From Pinus tabuliformis (taxonomy: Eukaryota; Streptophyta; Pinopsida; Pinales; Pinaceae), in NCBI GenBank assembly GCA_031772625.1, contig CM062811.1, positions 647,478,606 through 647,542,605 of the forward strand: 64,000 nt of DNA, read 5' to 3'. Below are positions 8,630 to 19,957 of this stretch, piece after piece; the first letter of the stretch is position 1; each line of letters begins with the position of its first letter. The notes below the pieces were generated by a model, which did no database searches, was not told where the DNA came from, and saw nothing but the letters and a program-made list of their open reading frames with translations. A program made the position numbers and the translations under genes.

Positions 8630-11600
8630 TCAGGGTGTGCCAGAGGCAGAGGCAGAACCCTTCTCTATGACCAATACAGATTTCTCCACAGTTTTGATAA
8701 ACTCTTGTCTTGAGAGAGGTCTCCTGTAGATCTTCAATCGATGCCCATTGACAAGCATGGGAATGGCTTCCTCATCAATGGTTCGAATGAGGACAGATCC
8801 ATTGTCATGGCATTTCTCCACTGTATATGGTCCTAGCTATCTGGTTCTCAACTTCCCCTTGAAATCTTTGTATCTCTAATCATACAACAGAGCCTAATCT
8901 CCCGGCTGAAATTGCTTGTCATGGAGATGTTGGTCATGCCACACCTTCCTTTGAAGTTGAACCACTTCTGAGAGAAGGAGGGCCTGCATGCGGTGCTCAT
9001 CCAGTCCATTCAGCTGCAATAACCTTTCTTGTTGTGCATGGCTGAGATCTAGGTCCAGCTGAGCTGCCATCCTCAAAGTGTTATACTCAAACTCAATGGA
9101 CAGCAAAGCTTTCTTCCCATAGACCAGCTCATAAGGTGTGAAGCCGGTGGTGGTCTTCCAAGTGGTGTTGTAAGCCCATGTGGCTTCAACCAGGCGATCT
9201 GCCCAATCTTTTCTGCTGCTGCTCACCACTTTGGTCAAGATCCCCTCTAATGCTCTATTGGTGACTTCCACCTGCCCATTTGCTTGAGGATGATAGGGGG
9301 TGGAAGTCCTATGCTTGATCTTGTGATGAGCTAGGAGATCTTCAACCAAGTTGGATGTGAACTGGCTCCCTTGATCGGTCACCAGCTCTCTGGGGTAGCC
9401 AAACTTGTAGAAGATGTTCTCTCTTAGGAACTCGACCACCTTCTCTTCTGTTGCTGCTTTGATTGCTTTAGTCTCTGCCCACTTTGTCAAGTAGTCAGTA
9501 CACACAATGATGTAGGATCTCTGCCTCGAAGAGGGATTGATTGGACCCACAAAGTCCATGCCCCACTTCTCAAATGGCTCAAGAGTCACTTGAGGTTGGA
9601 GAGGCATCTCATCCCTTTGGGTCGGTTTCCCCATTCTTTGGCATTGGTCACACTGGCTGACATATCTTCTAACATCTTGATGAAGTGTGGGCCAATAGTA
9701 GCCTGCCTGCAGGATCTTGAAGGCAGTTCTCTTTGCTGCAAAATGTCCTCCACAAGGCCCATCATGACAGGTGAGGAGGATGTCAAAGACTTCCTCTTCC
9801 CTTACACAACGCCTTAAGATTTGATCGGGGCCAAGCTTGAACAGGTTTCCCCCGATCCAAGTAAATGAGGCACTTTTTCTGATGATTCTGCTCTTCTCTT
9901 TTGAAGAGAGGTGCGGAGGGAACTGAGCTGAAACAAGGTAGTTTGCTATATCAGCAAACCATGGAGAGAGTACTGAGATAGCAAACAGATGCTCATCAAG
10001 CATCTGGTCATCCACCGTCCCATCTTCATCTGCAGACAAATCCAATCTAGATAAAAAGTCAGCAACAACATTTTCTCTACCTGGTTTATCAACAATGGTT
10101 AAATCAAACTGCTGCAATAAAAGTAACCATCTAATAATACGAGCATTCACATCTGGTTTATTCATCAAATATCTAATAGCAGCATGGTCAGTATGTACAA
10201 ATGTTTGATATCCAGTGATATAATGACGGAACTTGTTTAGTGCATGGACTACAGCTAAGAACTCTTTCTCGGTTACAGTGTAGTTCAGCTCTGCTTTGGA
10301 CAAGTTTTTGCTAACGAAGTAAATGGCATATGGAAGCTTTTGCTCAACTTGTCCTAAGGCTGCACCTATGGCTTTGTTCGAGGCATCAGTGTGGATGTGG
10401 AAAGGTAGGGCCCAGTTTGGACCTCTCAAGATTGGTGCTGACACCAACTTGTCCTTTAACTCATTCAAACTCTTCTGACAATCGTTAGTCCACCTAAACT
10501 CCACATCTTTTGCCAATAGGCCAAACAATGGTGAGGCTAACTTGCTGAAGTCCTTAATGAATCTCCTGTAGTATCCCGCTAATCCCAAGAAACTCCTAAC
10601 ATCCCTGACCTTTTGGGGAGGTGGAACCTTCTTGATTAGAGCAATTTTGTTGGGATCCACCTGTAACCCTTGGCAAGAGATGGTATGGCCTAGCACGGTC
10701 CCTTCAGTCATTAGGAATTCACATTTTTCAGGGCTAAGGGACAAGTTCATCTCGATGCACTTGGTGAGGACTTTTCCCAAGTTGGACAATGCTTCCTGGA
10801 AGTTAGCCCCGTAAGGAGTAAATTCATCCATATAGATTTCTACTGCATCATGGACCAACTCTGAGAAGATGCTCAAGACAGCTCTCTGAAAGATAGCAGG
10901 AGCATTGCATAGTCCAAAGGGAAGGACTCGGTAGGCAAAGGTACCCCAAGGACAAGTGAAGGTGGTCTTATCTTGGTCTTCCGGGCTGATTTGGATTTGA
11001 TTGTACCCGCTAAACCCATCCAGGAAAGAGAAGAACTTCTTTCCTGCCAGTCCATCCAACACTTGATCTATGAAAGGTAAAGGGAAATGGTCTTTCTTGG
11101 TAGCTTTTTTCAGCTCACGGTAATCCACACAGATTCTCCACTTCCCATTCTTCTTGGGAACCAACACTAGAGGGGACACCCATTCACTATCTGAGATGGG
11201 GTAGATGAATCCGACATCCAACAGTTTCTGCAATTCTTCCTTGACAATGTCTTTAAGTGCTGGATTCATTCTCCTCTGAGGTTGCCTAACCGGTTTACAA
11301 TCCTCTTTGATGTATATATGATGGGTACAGACCGAGGGATGGACTCCTTTCATCTCTTTATAGCTCCAAGCAAAAGCATCTAGGTGGTTGGCCAACAGAC
11401 TACACAGCTCATTTTCCTGGGAAGGAGATAGGGAGGAGCTGATTTTCAATGCTCTCTCAGGGCCGAACTCCACATTCTTAACTCTGGGAGTGACAGGGTT
11501 GGTTGTACAAAGATCCACTAAGGTGCTAGCTTGGCCATCCTCCACCAATTTTTCTAAAGGTAGTGCACTGGTAGGTGGGTTTTGGATCAGAGTCTCAATC

Positions 11601-13078
11601 AAGTCATCCTCGGTTGGGGGGTTTCTTTTAGTGGTATCTAGGGTACACAGAGGTGCTGAATACACCTCGTCTTCTTCTCCTTCCTCCAACCAGAGTGGTA
11701 AATCATGCTCTAAAGAAGGTTGGGCAGGAGGGTATAGGACTAGCTGCTTGGACATGGGACCATTTTTGATGGTCATGTTTCCTGCCCGACAACTTATGTA
11801 AGCATCTGCAGTAGCTAACCAAGGCCTTCCCAAGATGAGAGGATATCCAGTAAGCTTGGCCTTTGGTTGCAGAACCAAGAAGTCTGCAGGGTATTCCCAA
11901 GAATCGATGGAGACCATGACATCCCCCACAATCCCTTCGGGAGTCACGGTGGAGCGATCTGCTAATTGCAGTACTGTCGAGGTCTTCCTCAAGGAACCCT
12001 GAAGATTGAGTTTAAGCATGGTATCCCTGGTCATCACATTGATGGCCGCCCCCAGATCAATCAAGGTGTGGGGGATAATGGTGCCATTGATGTGAACAAC
12101 TACTACAGGACTTCCAGGATCTAGGTACTTTGGGCAGATGACTTGTCCTAGCATAAGGTCAGACAATTGTCCTATGACATTGATAGTTGAGGCATCTTTC
12201 TTCCGTCTGCCTGGGTGTTTGAAACACTTCTCCTTAACCAGTTTGTTGTAAATGGGCACATCCTTGATAGCTTGGAGAAGGGGTATCTTCACACACAACT
12301 GCTTGAGCTCTCCCAAAAGCTCATCCTCCTCTGGGTTGGGTTGTGTGGTGGCTGTTAGTCTCTCAGGAAAGGGTGGAATAGGCTTTGGTTCACTGCCCTG
12401 ATGGTCTTCCTCATCCTCTGGGGGAGGAGGTTGGCGATCTGGAAGAGTCTTTCCAGATCTAAGATTGATCTCCTGGATTTCCACAGCATAGGTAGGGCAT
12501 GAGGTTTCCCCAGTGTATACCTGTTGGGCCTGTCTATTGTTGTGGTTCGGGTTCGGTTGAGCAGGCATTTGAGGTTGCCTTGGAGGAGCAGGAGGTAAAG
12601 GCTGAGGTTGAACTGGAGGTGGAGGCAGAATGGCGGGTGGAGTGTTGTACTGAGGCCTCCACCCCGACTGAGGTGCACTCCATTGAGGCTGTGGCTGGGT
12701 ATGTGAGTGATATGGATGAGAAGTAGGTTGAGTGGGGTACTGAGGTGGATAAGACCATGGAGGAGGCATGGACCATGAAGGATGAGCAGGGGGACCCCAG
12801 GAAGGCATAGTAGTTGACTGGTTGGGGTTGTAATAAGCTTGAGATGCCCCTTGCATCCCCTGCTGATAAGGTCTAGATCCTTGTGGCCTCCTTTGGTTGA
12901 GGTAATAGAGAGGCTCTGTGGGAGCTTCGGTCCCTTGGTACATGGCTTTAAACCCAGGTAAGGTTGGACACTGATTTGTTGGGTGGTCCTCCTCACAAAG
13001 GAAACACACTTCAACCGAATGCAATGGGCATTCGTTCTTAGGGTGTCTTCTGGTGCACCTAGGACAGAAGACAGCCAA
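8630..13078 (-). pseudogene. Ath-1 pol: zinc knuckles, protease, RT, RNase H, integrase
   Basis: The open part runs 1394 codons to a TAG at 8894-8896. The same frame continues with further stops (near 8879 and 8840) to a TGA at 8630, which gives the integrase C-terminus. Residue numbers count from the Met at 13078. Two knuckles, C5-C17 and C25-C37, both have C-X2-C-X3-H-X4-C spacing. A Pro/Gln-rich linker follows, then protease (DLGA at 341-344) and RT with the catalytic box Y-M-D-E at 749-752 instead of Y-M-D-D (Glu codon at 10823-10825). RNase H follows (HIHTDAS, EKEFLAVVHA, HTDHAAIRY), then integrase with an HHCC finger and D-D-E residues (GMDFVG, TDQGSQF, GQVEV). The frame equals that of gag, so gag-pol was one polyprotein. 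The RT change and the stops should make it inactive. Confidence 0.92.
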
Positions 13079-13141
13079 GGCTCTCTCAGCTTCTTCTTTC
13101 TTCTGCTGGATCCTGAATGTGTCCAGCTACATGGAAATGGT

Positions 13142-14005
13142 CTATCTCACCTCACTCTTAAGATCTTCTATTTGGTTTGTAAACTCATGTTTGGAGAAAG
13201 GGACACCAGTGGAGAGGAGATTTCCTCTACCTCGTTTCCTAGCTACCCTGGAATGATTTCTAAACACAGTCTTGATGTCCTCATAAGGCAGTTGGTAAAT
13301 GTCCCCCCCAGCTAACATGTGAAGGGTGTCTAAGAGATCTTCAGGGACTCCTCGGAGTAGAACCAACTTGAGGGATTCAGGGTCAAGTGTGCACCTGGCC
13401 CGCTTATAACTAAGTTGGAACTTCTCCTCATAATCCTCTAAAGACTCATCACTCCCCATGGTCATCCGAAAGATCTCTCCCTTGGTTTCCTTAGACCTAC
13501 AGTAATCCCTATACTTGGTATTGAAGGCTTGCTGCATTTGAGCCCAAGTAGCGATGCTATTCCCAGGTAGTCCCATGAACCAGCGTAGTGCTGCATCCTT
13601 AAGGGTTGAAGGGAAAAGCTTCAGCTTTTGCTCATCTTCAGTATAGTCATAGGTTCTACAAAGGACAACAAACTCAAACAAGAAGGTATCAGGATCCTCA
13701 GTGGTCAGTCCATGGAAGTGAGGCAAGGCGGAGGGGCTAATGTTCTTCATTTTCATCTTTCCATTGGTCTCTCGGATGGGGAAAGCTCCTTCTATTCTCT
13801 CATCTTCTCTTCTATTATCAGCCATGGCTTCAGATGGAGTGGTCTCTAACTCTTCTTCTTCTATAGGGTCTTGGTATACCTCAGTATGTTCACCTATAGG
13901 TTCCTCTGGGTCACTGTCACTAAAGAAGAGAGAAGGGTGACTTAGTGATGTGGTGGGGGTGTTTGGTAGGAATTTGCCTGATCTATCTCGGTTCCTACGA
14001 GGCAT
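13142..14005 (-). pseudogene. Ath-1 gag
   Basis: The coat precursor. I choose the Met at 14003-14005 (MPRRNRDRSG), because the upstream in-frame extension to 14104 is mostly Lys codons from an A-run. An acidic N-terminal stretch is followed by a retrotransposon gag domain (FHGLTTEDPDTFLFEF, LRWFMGLPGNSIATWAQMQQ, YEEKFQ). The frame stops at TAG 13142-13144 and again at TAG near 13118, six codons later, and then runs straight into the zinc knuckles of pol in the same frame. Both stops are single changes from CAG (Gln), so loss of an uninterrupted gag-pol is likelier than programmed readthrough. Confidence 0.88.
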
Positions 14006-14126
14006 GAAATGGAAAGGACTTTTTTTTTTTTTTTTGTGCTTTTGCTTTTTCTTTGGTACCTGCAAAACTGAAACAGAGTGATCTACACTAACTATATTGC
14101 TCAAATGAAATTTGCGGAATTGGAAA

Positions 14127-14300
14127 GCTAATTCTAGGAAAGCAGGAAATACTAAGCTAGGAAAGCAGGAAATGCTAATCTATGAAAGCAGGAAATACTA
14201 AGCTAGGAAAGCAAGAAATATTAATCTAGGAAAGTAGGAAATGCTAATCTATGAAAGCAGGAACTACTAAGCTAGGAAAGCAAGAAATACTAAGCTACTT
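14127..14300 (-). repeat. Tandem 23-24-bp repeats in the Ath-1 leader
   Basis: About seven to eight imperfect copies of CTAGGAAAGCAGGAAATACTAAG (within variation) lie between the primer binding site and gag. Copies alternate CTAGG/CTATG and CAGG/CAAG. The leader carries no coding frame here. Replication slippage is the simplest origin; a role in RNA packaging is possible but untested. Confidence 0.85.
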
Positions 14301-14387
14301 TTGTAGAATGGAAATGAAATAAACTGCTGAGCAGAAGTAAGAGTACGAAAGTAGAAGAAAAGCAACAATTACTAATACTCTGACGCT

Positions 14388-14405
14388 TCCCCGGCAACGG
14401 CGCCA
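14388..14405 (-). other. Ath-1 primer binding site (tRNA-Asp)
   Basis: The + strand TCCCCGGCAACGGCGCCA equals the 3' end plus CCA of plant tRNA-Asp(GUC), so the minus strand pairs with that tRNA over 18 bases. It sits 6 bases inside the 5' LTR. Use of tRNA-Asp is typical of Athila-type elements. This is not a tRNA gene. Confidence 0.9.
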
Positions 14406-14411
14406 AAAATA

Positions 14412-16529
14412 TGGTGAGCTCCAGTATTGTAGCAATAATGCTACAACTCCTGGGGCTTCCTGTCTCTCATTTTATCAACCCGGTAGTTCGTACAAACTTG
14501 GAAGCGACGGTGCTATATGCACAAGTACTAGCTCTTGTCGCAGCTGTCACTTGGTCAGCTGGCACAAGTCCACTAGGGCTCAAGCCAACTTCTATAGGCT
14601 CTCAGAAGAAGCTTTCTAATTGATGGACGAAAGCTATTCTCAAAGGAAAACTACTCTACTTGACAAAATGGACTGAAAGCAAATCAAAGCATGTAAACCT
14701 AGGAAACCCTAATTTAACTAGTCTAACCTCTATAATGCAAAGAATGTGAATGAAACCTCTACCAATGCTGTTGTTACCTCTAATAAGTGGAAATGCATGG
14801 ATCTAAGCTACTTGCATCATAAAAGACATGTTTTTGTATTTTTCCTTTAAGTGTATGGAATGATTGTGATTGTGTGCTAATTAGGGTTTGGTTGTGCAGA
14901 TGGGATGGAGAAGGAAGGAAAGCGTGGGACAGGTTGGGGAGGTTAGGAGAGGCCCCTAGGGATCCTTAGCATCCATCCACAGAGGTTCCTCGCATTCAGA
15001 TGCTCAGCAACCGAGTGAGTGGCCTCCTACAGGATGTCTGCAGGGGATCCTACAGGATACGCAGAGATTTCTACAGGATGTCTACAAATTGCTACAGGAT
15101 GACCTACCGTGAGTGTTTGAAGTGATGGAGGAGTGATGGAATGGTAGGGGGAGATGTGTAAGGTAGGAATAAGGCTGGTGATGGCTCAGAAGTGGAAGAA
15201 TAGGATAGGGAGTGAGTGTAGGGAGTAGGTTGGAAGATAGAGGACTAGGTCAACGAAGGGGCTAGAGAGTGAAGCTATGTGAGGAGTGAAAGACTTTGGG
15301 AGATAACAGAGTGGAGCAGGGGTCAATGATGTATTTGCATGCGTGATCAAGATGGAGAATGAGGTACTGGAATGAGAGAGAGCAGTGTAAGTGAAACAAA
15401 TGCTTATGACTGTCACCAAACCGAAAATGCATCAACCTAAACTACCTGTGCATATAAATTCAATGAACAACAATCCAAAACACGAAGGAGAATGTGCATG
15501 AAGCTGTGATGAAGGCGTGTGTGCAGGTGTGAATCATGTGGAAAGATCTATCATAAAGAGACTATGTTGCAGCATGTATGAAGTGAAGAACTGCGTGTTT
15601 TTGTGGCTGGTATAGGCTGCACTCCAATCTCCAAACGGAGATGGCAGTGGAGACTTCCTCAACCTTTTTTGCTAGAGCTCCAATGTATTATCAACCTGCT
15701 AATCTAACTAAACAACCGAAAGCAATTCAACCACAAACTAGTCCTATCTATGCTCATGAAAAAGACTAATTCAACAACCTGTAATTCAAATTGCATGTGA
15801 AAATGAAAACTCAGAGTGCTGAAACGAAATGCAAACAACACTACAGCAGAGGGGATCTATGGCTCTCAGGTTGGGCCCTAACCTGAGAGCTATAGTCTCC
15901 TTAAGAAAACTCAGAGCTAGATCAAAATCTGCCTTCTTTATTCATAATCTGATTTCATGCCAAATTGGCTTACAAAAAGGAACAAAAATTGAGCTGTGCT
16001 CCAAAATTACAATAGTAATGAGAAAGTTTCAACAACCTATCAAAGGCTACGACCTCTATACTTATGCAAAACAGTGATCCAACAAGTGTCCTTGATTTTA
16101 GGAGCTCGGCTGTCCAACTAGAGTTTAACTGCTGATCCTGTAGGACAGTCATAAGTGTTGTTCCTGTAGAACAGTTGTAACTGCTGTTCCTGTAGAACAG
16201 CTGGCTGCTTCTAAGCTCGGAGGGGAGATGGATTGGAGCTCAGAGTTCTTGGTAGGAATCACGAGGAATGTCCCCAAGACCATGGACATCCTCTCCTAAA
16301 ATCCAGCAGTGCCACCTCGTTGTCTCCTTTTTCGTTGTCTTTTGCTCCCTTTTAATGCCAAAACCTGGAATCATAATGCATTAGTCACGTAGATAGAGTG
16401 CCTACCCTTCTTCCTACAAACAACATGAATAAACTAAGAAATGCATGCATAAGCAATAAAAAATGAATGGTTTGAGCAAGTAGAATAGGCCAAAATGAGC
16501 CCAAATTGTACCAAAATTGGGGCTCATCA
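14412..16529 (-). repeat. Ath-1 5' LTR (2118 bp)
   Basis: Same termini as the copy at 2708-4833, and it lies next to the primer site. It carries the same seven CCTGTAG/CTACAGG words, including both CTGTTC-CTGTA-GAACAG palindromes (about 16155-16201). It lacks one of the two TGTCTCCT units seen near 4620. Confidence 0.95.
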
Positions 16530-19015
16530 CCAACTACTTTGAAAGATTTTTATGGAAGAACATATACTCCATGTGGGATTTTGAGTAACTTGCAAATCGA
16601 ACTTGGGGGAAAATGGTTATTGTTGAAGTTGAGGTAGTTAAAGGACCCCTCGATTACAAAATTTTACTGGGAAGGCTTTGGGTATATGCTATGGCTGCTG
16701 TGGTTTCCACGTACTTTCGTACTATTGCATTCCATTTTAAGGGTGGGATCACAGTCATTGATCAGCTAGCCTTCTTTGCCAATAGTTCACAGGCTACGGG
16801 AAGTATTCCATTGGTACATGGACCCCCACTGTCATTTGAAAGTGTTGGAGTAGGTCTCATTAAAGATCCTTCCCTAATGGGTACTTTTACCCTCCTATCA
16901 CCATTTGATTTGGTGGAAGTGGAAAGAGTAGAGACTTGCAATATCATTTCCTCACCTCATTTGATTTAAGGAGGATTACCAACCAAGTTGAAGATGATAG
17001 TAAATTTGAGGTGTTGTCGTTAAGCCCCATTGAATCATCATAGCAATCAATATTTCGGGCCGTTCTGGCAAACCCAAATCCATACTCAACAACTGTATGG
17101 GTAGATAGGTCGTTTGAATATGGTACCTCTTCGGACCCTTTTTCACGTATACATTCTATGGATGAAGGAATAATCTAATCAATGATGATAGGAGAGGAAC
17201 CGTGGGAAGATCATCATCATCATTCCCATCTTCTAGATGACATTGAAGATTATTCAAGTGAGCTAAACCACCCATCAATCGTTGATCTCTTGTCAAATTT
17301 TGTTAGAGTAGATACTGTAGATTTTGAGCGTAATTTTTCAAACATAGAAGAAACAATTTCTATAAACATTTCGACCAAGCCTAAAATTGTAGAAAACATT
17401 CATGTCGGAAAATCATGTTCTCCATTGGAACTTGATAATTATTGTGCTCTATTTCATGAATTTAGAGATATTTTTGCATGGTCATACGAGCAGATGCTAG
17501 GAATTGAATTAAGCATTGTTGAACATGAGATCAAAATGTACCCTGATGTCAAACCAGTACGATAGTGGCTTCGACCTATTCATCCTAAGAAAGTCGTTGT
17601 CATTAAAGTAGAGGTTGAAAAACTTTTGCGTGTTGTCTTAATTTTTCCTATATCTCTTACCAATTGGGTATCTAACATTGTTCCAGTTATGAAAAAACAA
17701 GGAACAATTCGAGTGTGTGTCGATTATAGGGATGTAAATCAAGCATGTCCAAAAGACAATTATCCTACACCCTTTATTGACCAAATTATTGACGAATGTG
17801 CCAGATGTGAAATCTTCTCATTCATGGATGGATTTTCTGGCTACAATCAAATCAATATCCGCCCACAAGACCAATCTAAAACAACTTTTATTTGTCCATG
17901 GGGCACATTCGCCTATCGAAAGTTACCTTTTGGTTTGAAGAATGCAAGGGCTACATTTCAGAGGGCAATGAATTATGCCTTCCATGACATCAAGCACATT
18001 GTTCAACCTTATCTTGATGATTTTCCTGCTCATTCACGAAAGCGGACTGATCACCCGCAACATTTGAGAGCAATATTTTTACGGTGCCGACACTACAAGA
18101 TACGACTCAATCCACACAAGTGTGTGTTTTGTGTTGGCTCTGGTCGATTTCTTGGATTCGTGGTCTCAAAAGATGGAATTCAACTCGATCCAATTAAGGT
18201 TCAGGCAATCCTTGACTTGCCTCCACCTTTAAACTTGTTACAGTTATAGAGACTTCAAGGGAAGGCAAAATTTCTGAGGAGGTTCATTCCAAACTACATT
18301 GAGTTGGATAAAGTTTTTGCTCGTCTATTGAAGAAAGGGGTACCCTTCCATTGGGATCAGGCTGCGTAAGCTTCCTTTGATGCTCTTAAAGATTCCCTTA
18401 TTAGAGCATCATTAATGTATTCCCAAAACTATCAAAAAGACTATTACCTGTATCTCGCTACTTCAGATACAACCATTGGCATGGTTTTAATCCAAGAAGA
18501 AAGTGGAATTGAACATCCTATTTATTACTTGAGTCGTAATCTCAACGATACAGAAAGTAAGTATTCCTATGTTGAAAAATTAGCTTTGGCAGCCATTCAA
18601 GCTATGCAAAGATTTCATCATTACATCCTCCTCTGTAAAACTACTATTATTTCGGATTGCAACCCTATGACATACATTTTGTCACGTCAATTTCTAGGCG
18701 CAAAAATTCAAAATGGATAGTTATTTTGCAGGAGTTTGATTTGGAATTCATCAAATCTAAATCAAATAAATCTCTTGTTTTTGCTGACTTACTTTGCGAC
18801 CTTCCCTCATCCTCCAATAATTCAACATCAGAAGCATCAATCTTGGATTAGTCTCTATTTCTTATCTCGTCAAGTGATCCATGGTATGGAGATACAATGG
18901 TTTATCTCCATACCCAAGATTTTTGGCCTAATACCTCTCGCTTTGAATAGCAACGTACCCAATACCAAGCCAAAGATTATCTGATCATTGGTGATACACT
19001 TTATCATCATGGTGT
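16530..19015 (+). pseudogene. Tat-1 segment 2: protease end, linker, RT, RNase H
   Basis: Resumes exactly after the CCAAC duplication, in register with the protease left at 2707 (TLKDFYGR, then PLDYKILLGR). A frameshift separates 16969 from 17182. From 17182 the frame is constant to 18720, with stops at 17563-17565 (TAG), 18247-18249 (TAG) and 18367-18369 (TAA). RT holds FSFMDGFSGYNQI, CPWGTFAYRKLPFGLKNA and the catalytic Y-L-D-D (near 18012). The gypsy RNase H keeps its first Asp (LATSDTTIGM), the Glu (SYVEKLAL) and a later Asp (ISDCNPM). A further frameshift near 18700 moves the linker (VILQEFDLEFIKSK) to another frame. It stops being recognisable at GDTLYHHGV, where the compound insertion begins. 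Confidence 0.88.
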
Positions 19016-19957
19016 CTATTAAACTTGTTGGCAAATGGCCCAAAAATGGATCCAAATATGATCTTTAAAGTCTCCATAAGCCAGCAAAATCATGCCAATA
19101 GATCCAAAAATACTCTTGAAGTCTTCATAATATTCTTAAGATCACCCAAAGAACGAAACCATCACATGCCGAGAGCCTTGGAAGGGCGGAAAAACACTAC
19201 CAGGAGGCTAAAACACTCCAAAACAATGAAAAAATAGAGTATCACAGGAATGAACATAGCAAAGCACAGTTGTTGTTAGATCTGGCCGATCAACGACCCA
19301 GATCTAAGCAGCAAATCGCAATCAGTGCTGCAGAGAGGATAACTTAAGGACAGGCGCAAGACACCCCCGATAAATAATCTCCAATGATTAGATTGGCGGG
19401 TCGCAATTGGCATAGGAAAGCCGGCGGAATAAGCAGGGACCGAGTGGATATGCGATTGCGATCAGCGATGCAATGTTGACAGTCGATCAAGCGATGCAAA
19501 TTGATGGCCCACATCGCGTCGCAAGAGTCACTATCAGAGAAATACAAGGAGAGCGCTAGCCATGGGCCCTAGGCACGAGTGATATGCGATCAGATCAGAT
19601 CACATTGCTGTATCACAGCGGAATAGCACCAAGGGGTGGGGCCATTACACATTCATATGCGCGATGCGATAACCAGACCCGACGGTTATATACATAATAT
19701 TTTATAATATTTGAGGTCCGCGCTAGAGCCATTTTTATTGCATTTTGTGTATTTTTGTTATATAACGAAATACAAAGGGAGCCTTGGGTAGTGACAATGT
19801 GATAGGTCTCGGACCCGAAAGGGTTTGGGAACGAAATATATAATATTTCAGGTCCACTAAGGCCGATCTTTCATCATTTTTAGTGTTTTTCAACACATTC
19901 CAAGAATACAAAGGGAACATAGGAACGGGCTATCTGCAACATGTGATAGCAACCTAT
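19016..19957. other. Left arm of the GTGTC-flanked compound insertion
   Basis: No gene recognised. It starts TATTAAACTTG directly after GTGTC (19011-19015 by alignment to Tat-1). Its middle (about 19310-19680) is unusually rich in GCGAT/ATCGC words, as are the Tat-3 LTRs. Two diverged copies of a block of about 90 bases lie at about 19700-19780 and 19835-19920 (ATAATATTTNAGGTCC at one end, GAATACAAAGGGA-like at the other). It may be part of a separate, older element into which Tat-3 inserted. Confidence 0.45.

Larger units (their letters stand above)
2708..16529 (-). mobile_element. Ath-1: Athila-like LTR retrotransposon, 13.8 kb
   Basis: A structurally complete LTR element inserted into the Tat-1 protease. 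The 5-bp target duplication CCAAC is exact (2703-2707 and 16530-16534). LTRs of 2126 and 2118 bp begin TG and end CA. In minus orientation the order is LTR, tRNA-Asp primer site, repeat-bearing leader, gag, pol (PR-RT-RH-IN), spacer, ORF3, polypurine tract, LTR. Athila affinity rests on the tRNA-Asp primer site, the D-L-G-A protease motif, the RT signature (SFLDGFSGYNQI, FGLCNAPA) and a third ORF after pol. The LTRs differ by about 36 substitutions plus one 8-bp indel counted by eye (roughly 1.7%), so it is one of the younger insertions. gag-pol is broken; ORF3 is open. Confidence 0.93.

Noticed and set aside
12355..13014. A 219-codon minus frame overlapping Ath-1 pol
   Set aside because: It is a shifted reading of the Pro/Gln-rich linker of pol and shows no domain of its own.
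14388..14405. A tRNA-Asp gene
   Set aside because: Only the last 18 bases match, and they lie next to an LTR, so it is a primer binding site.
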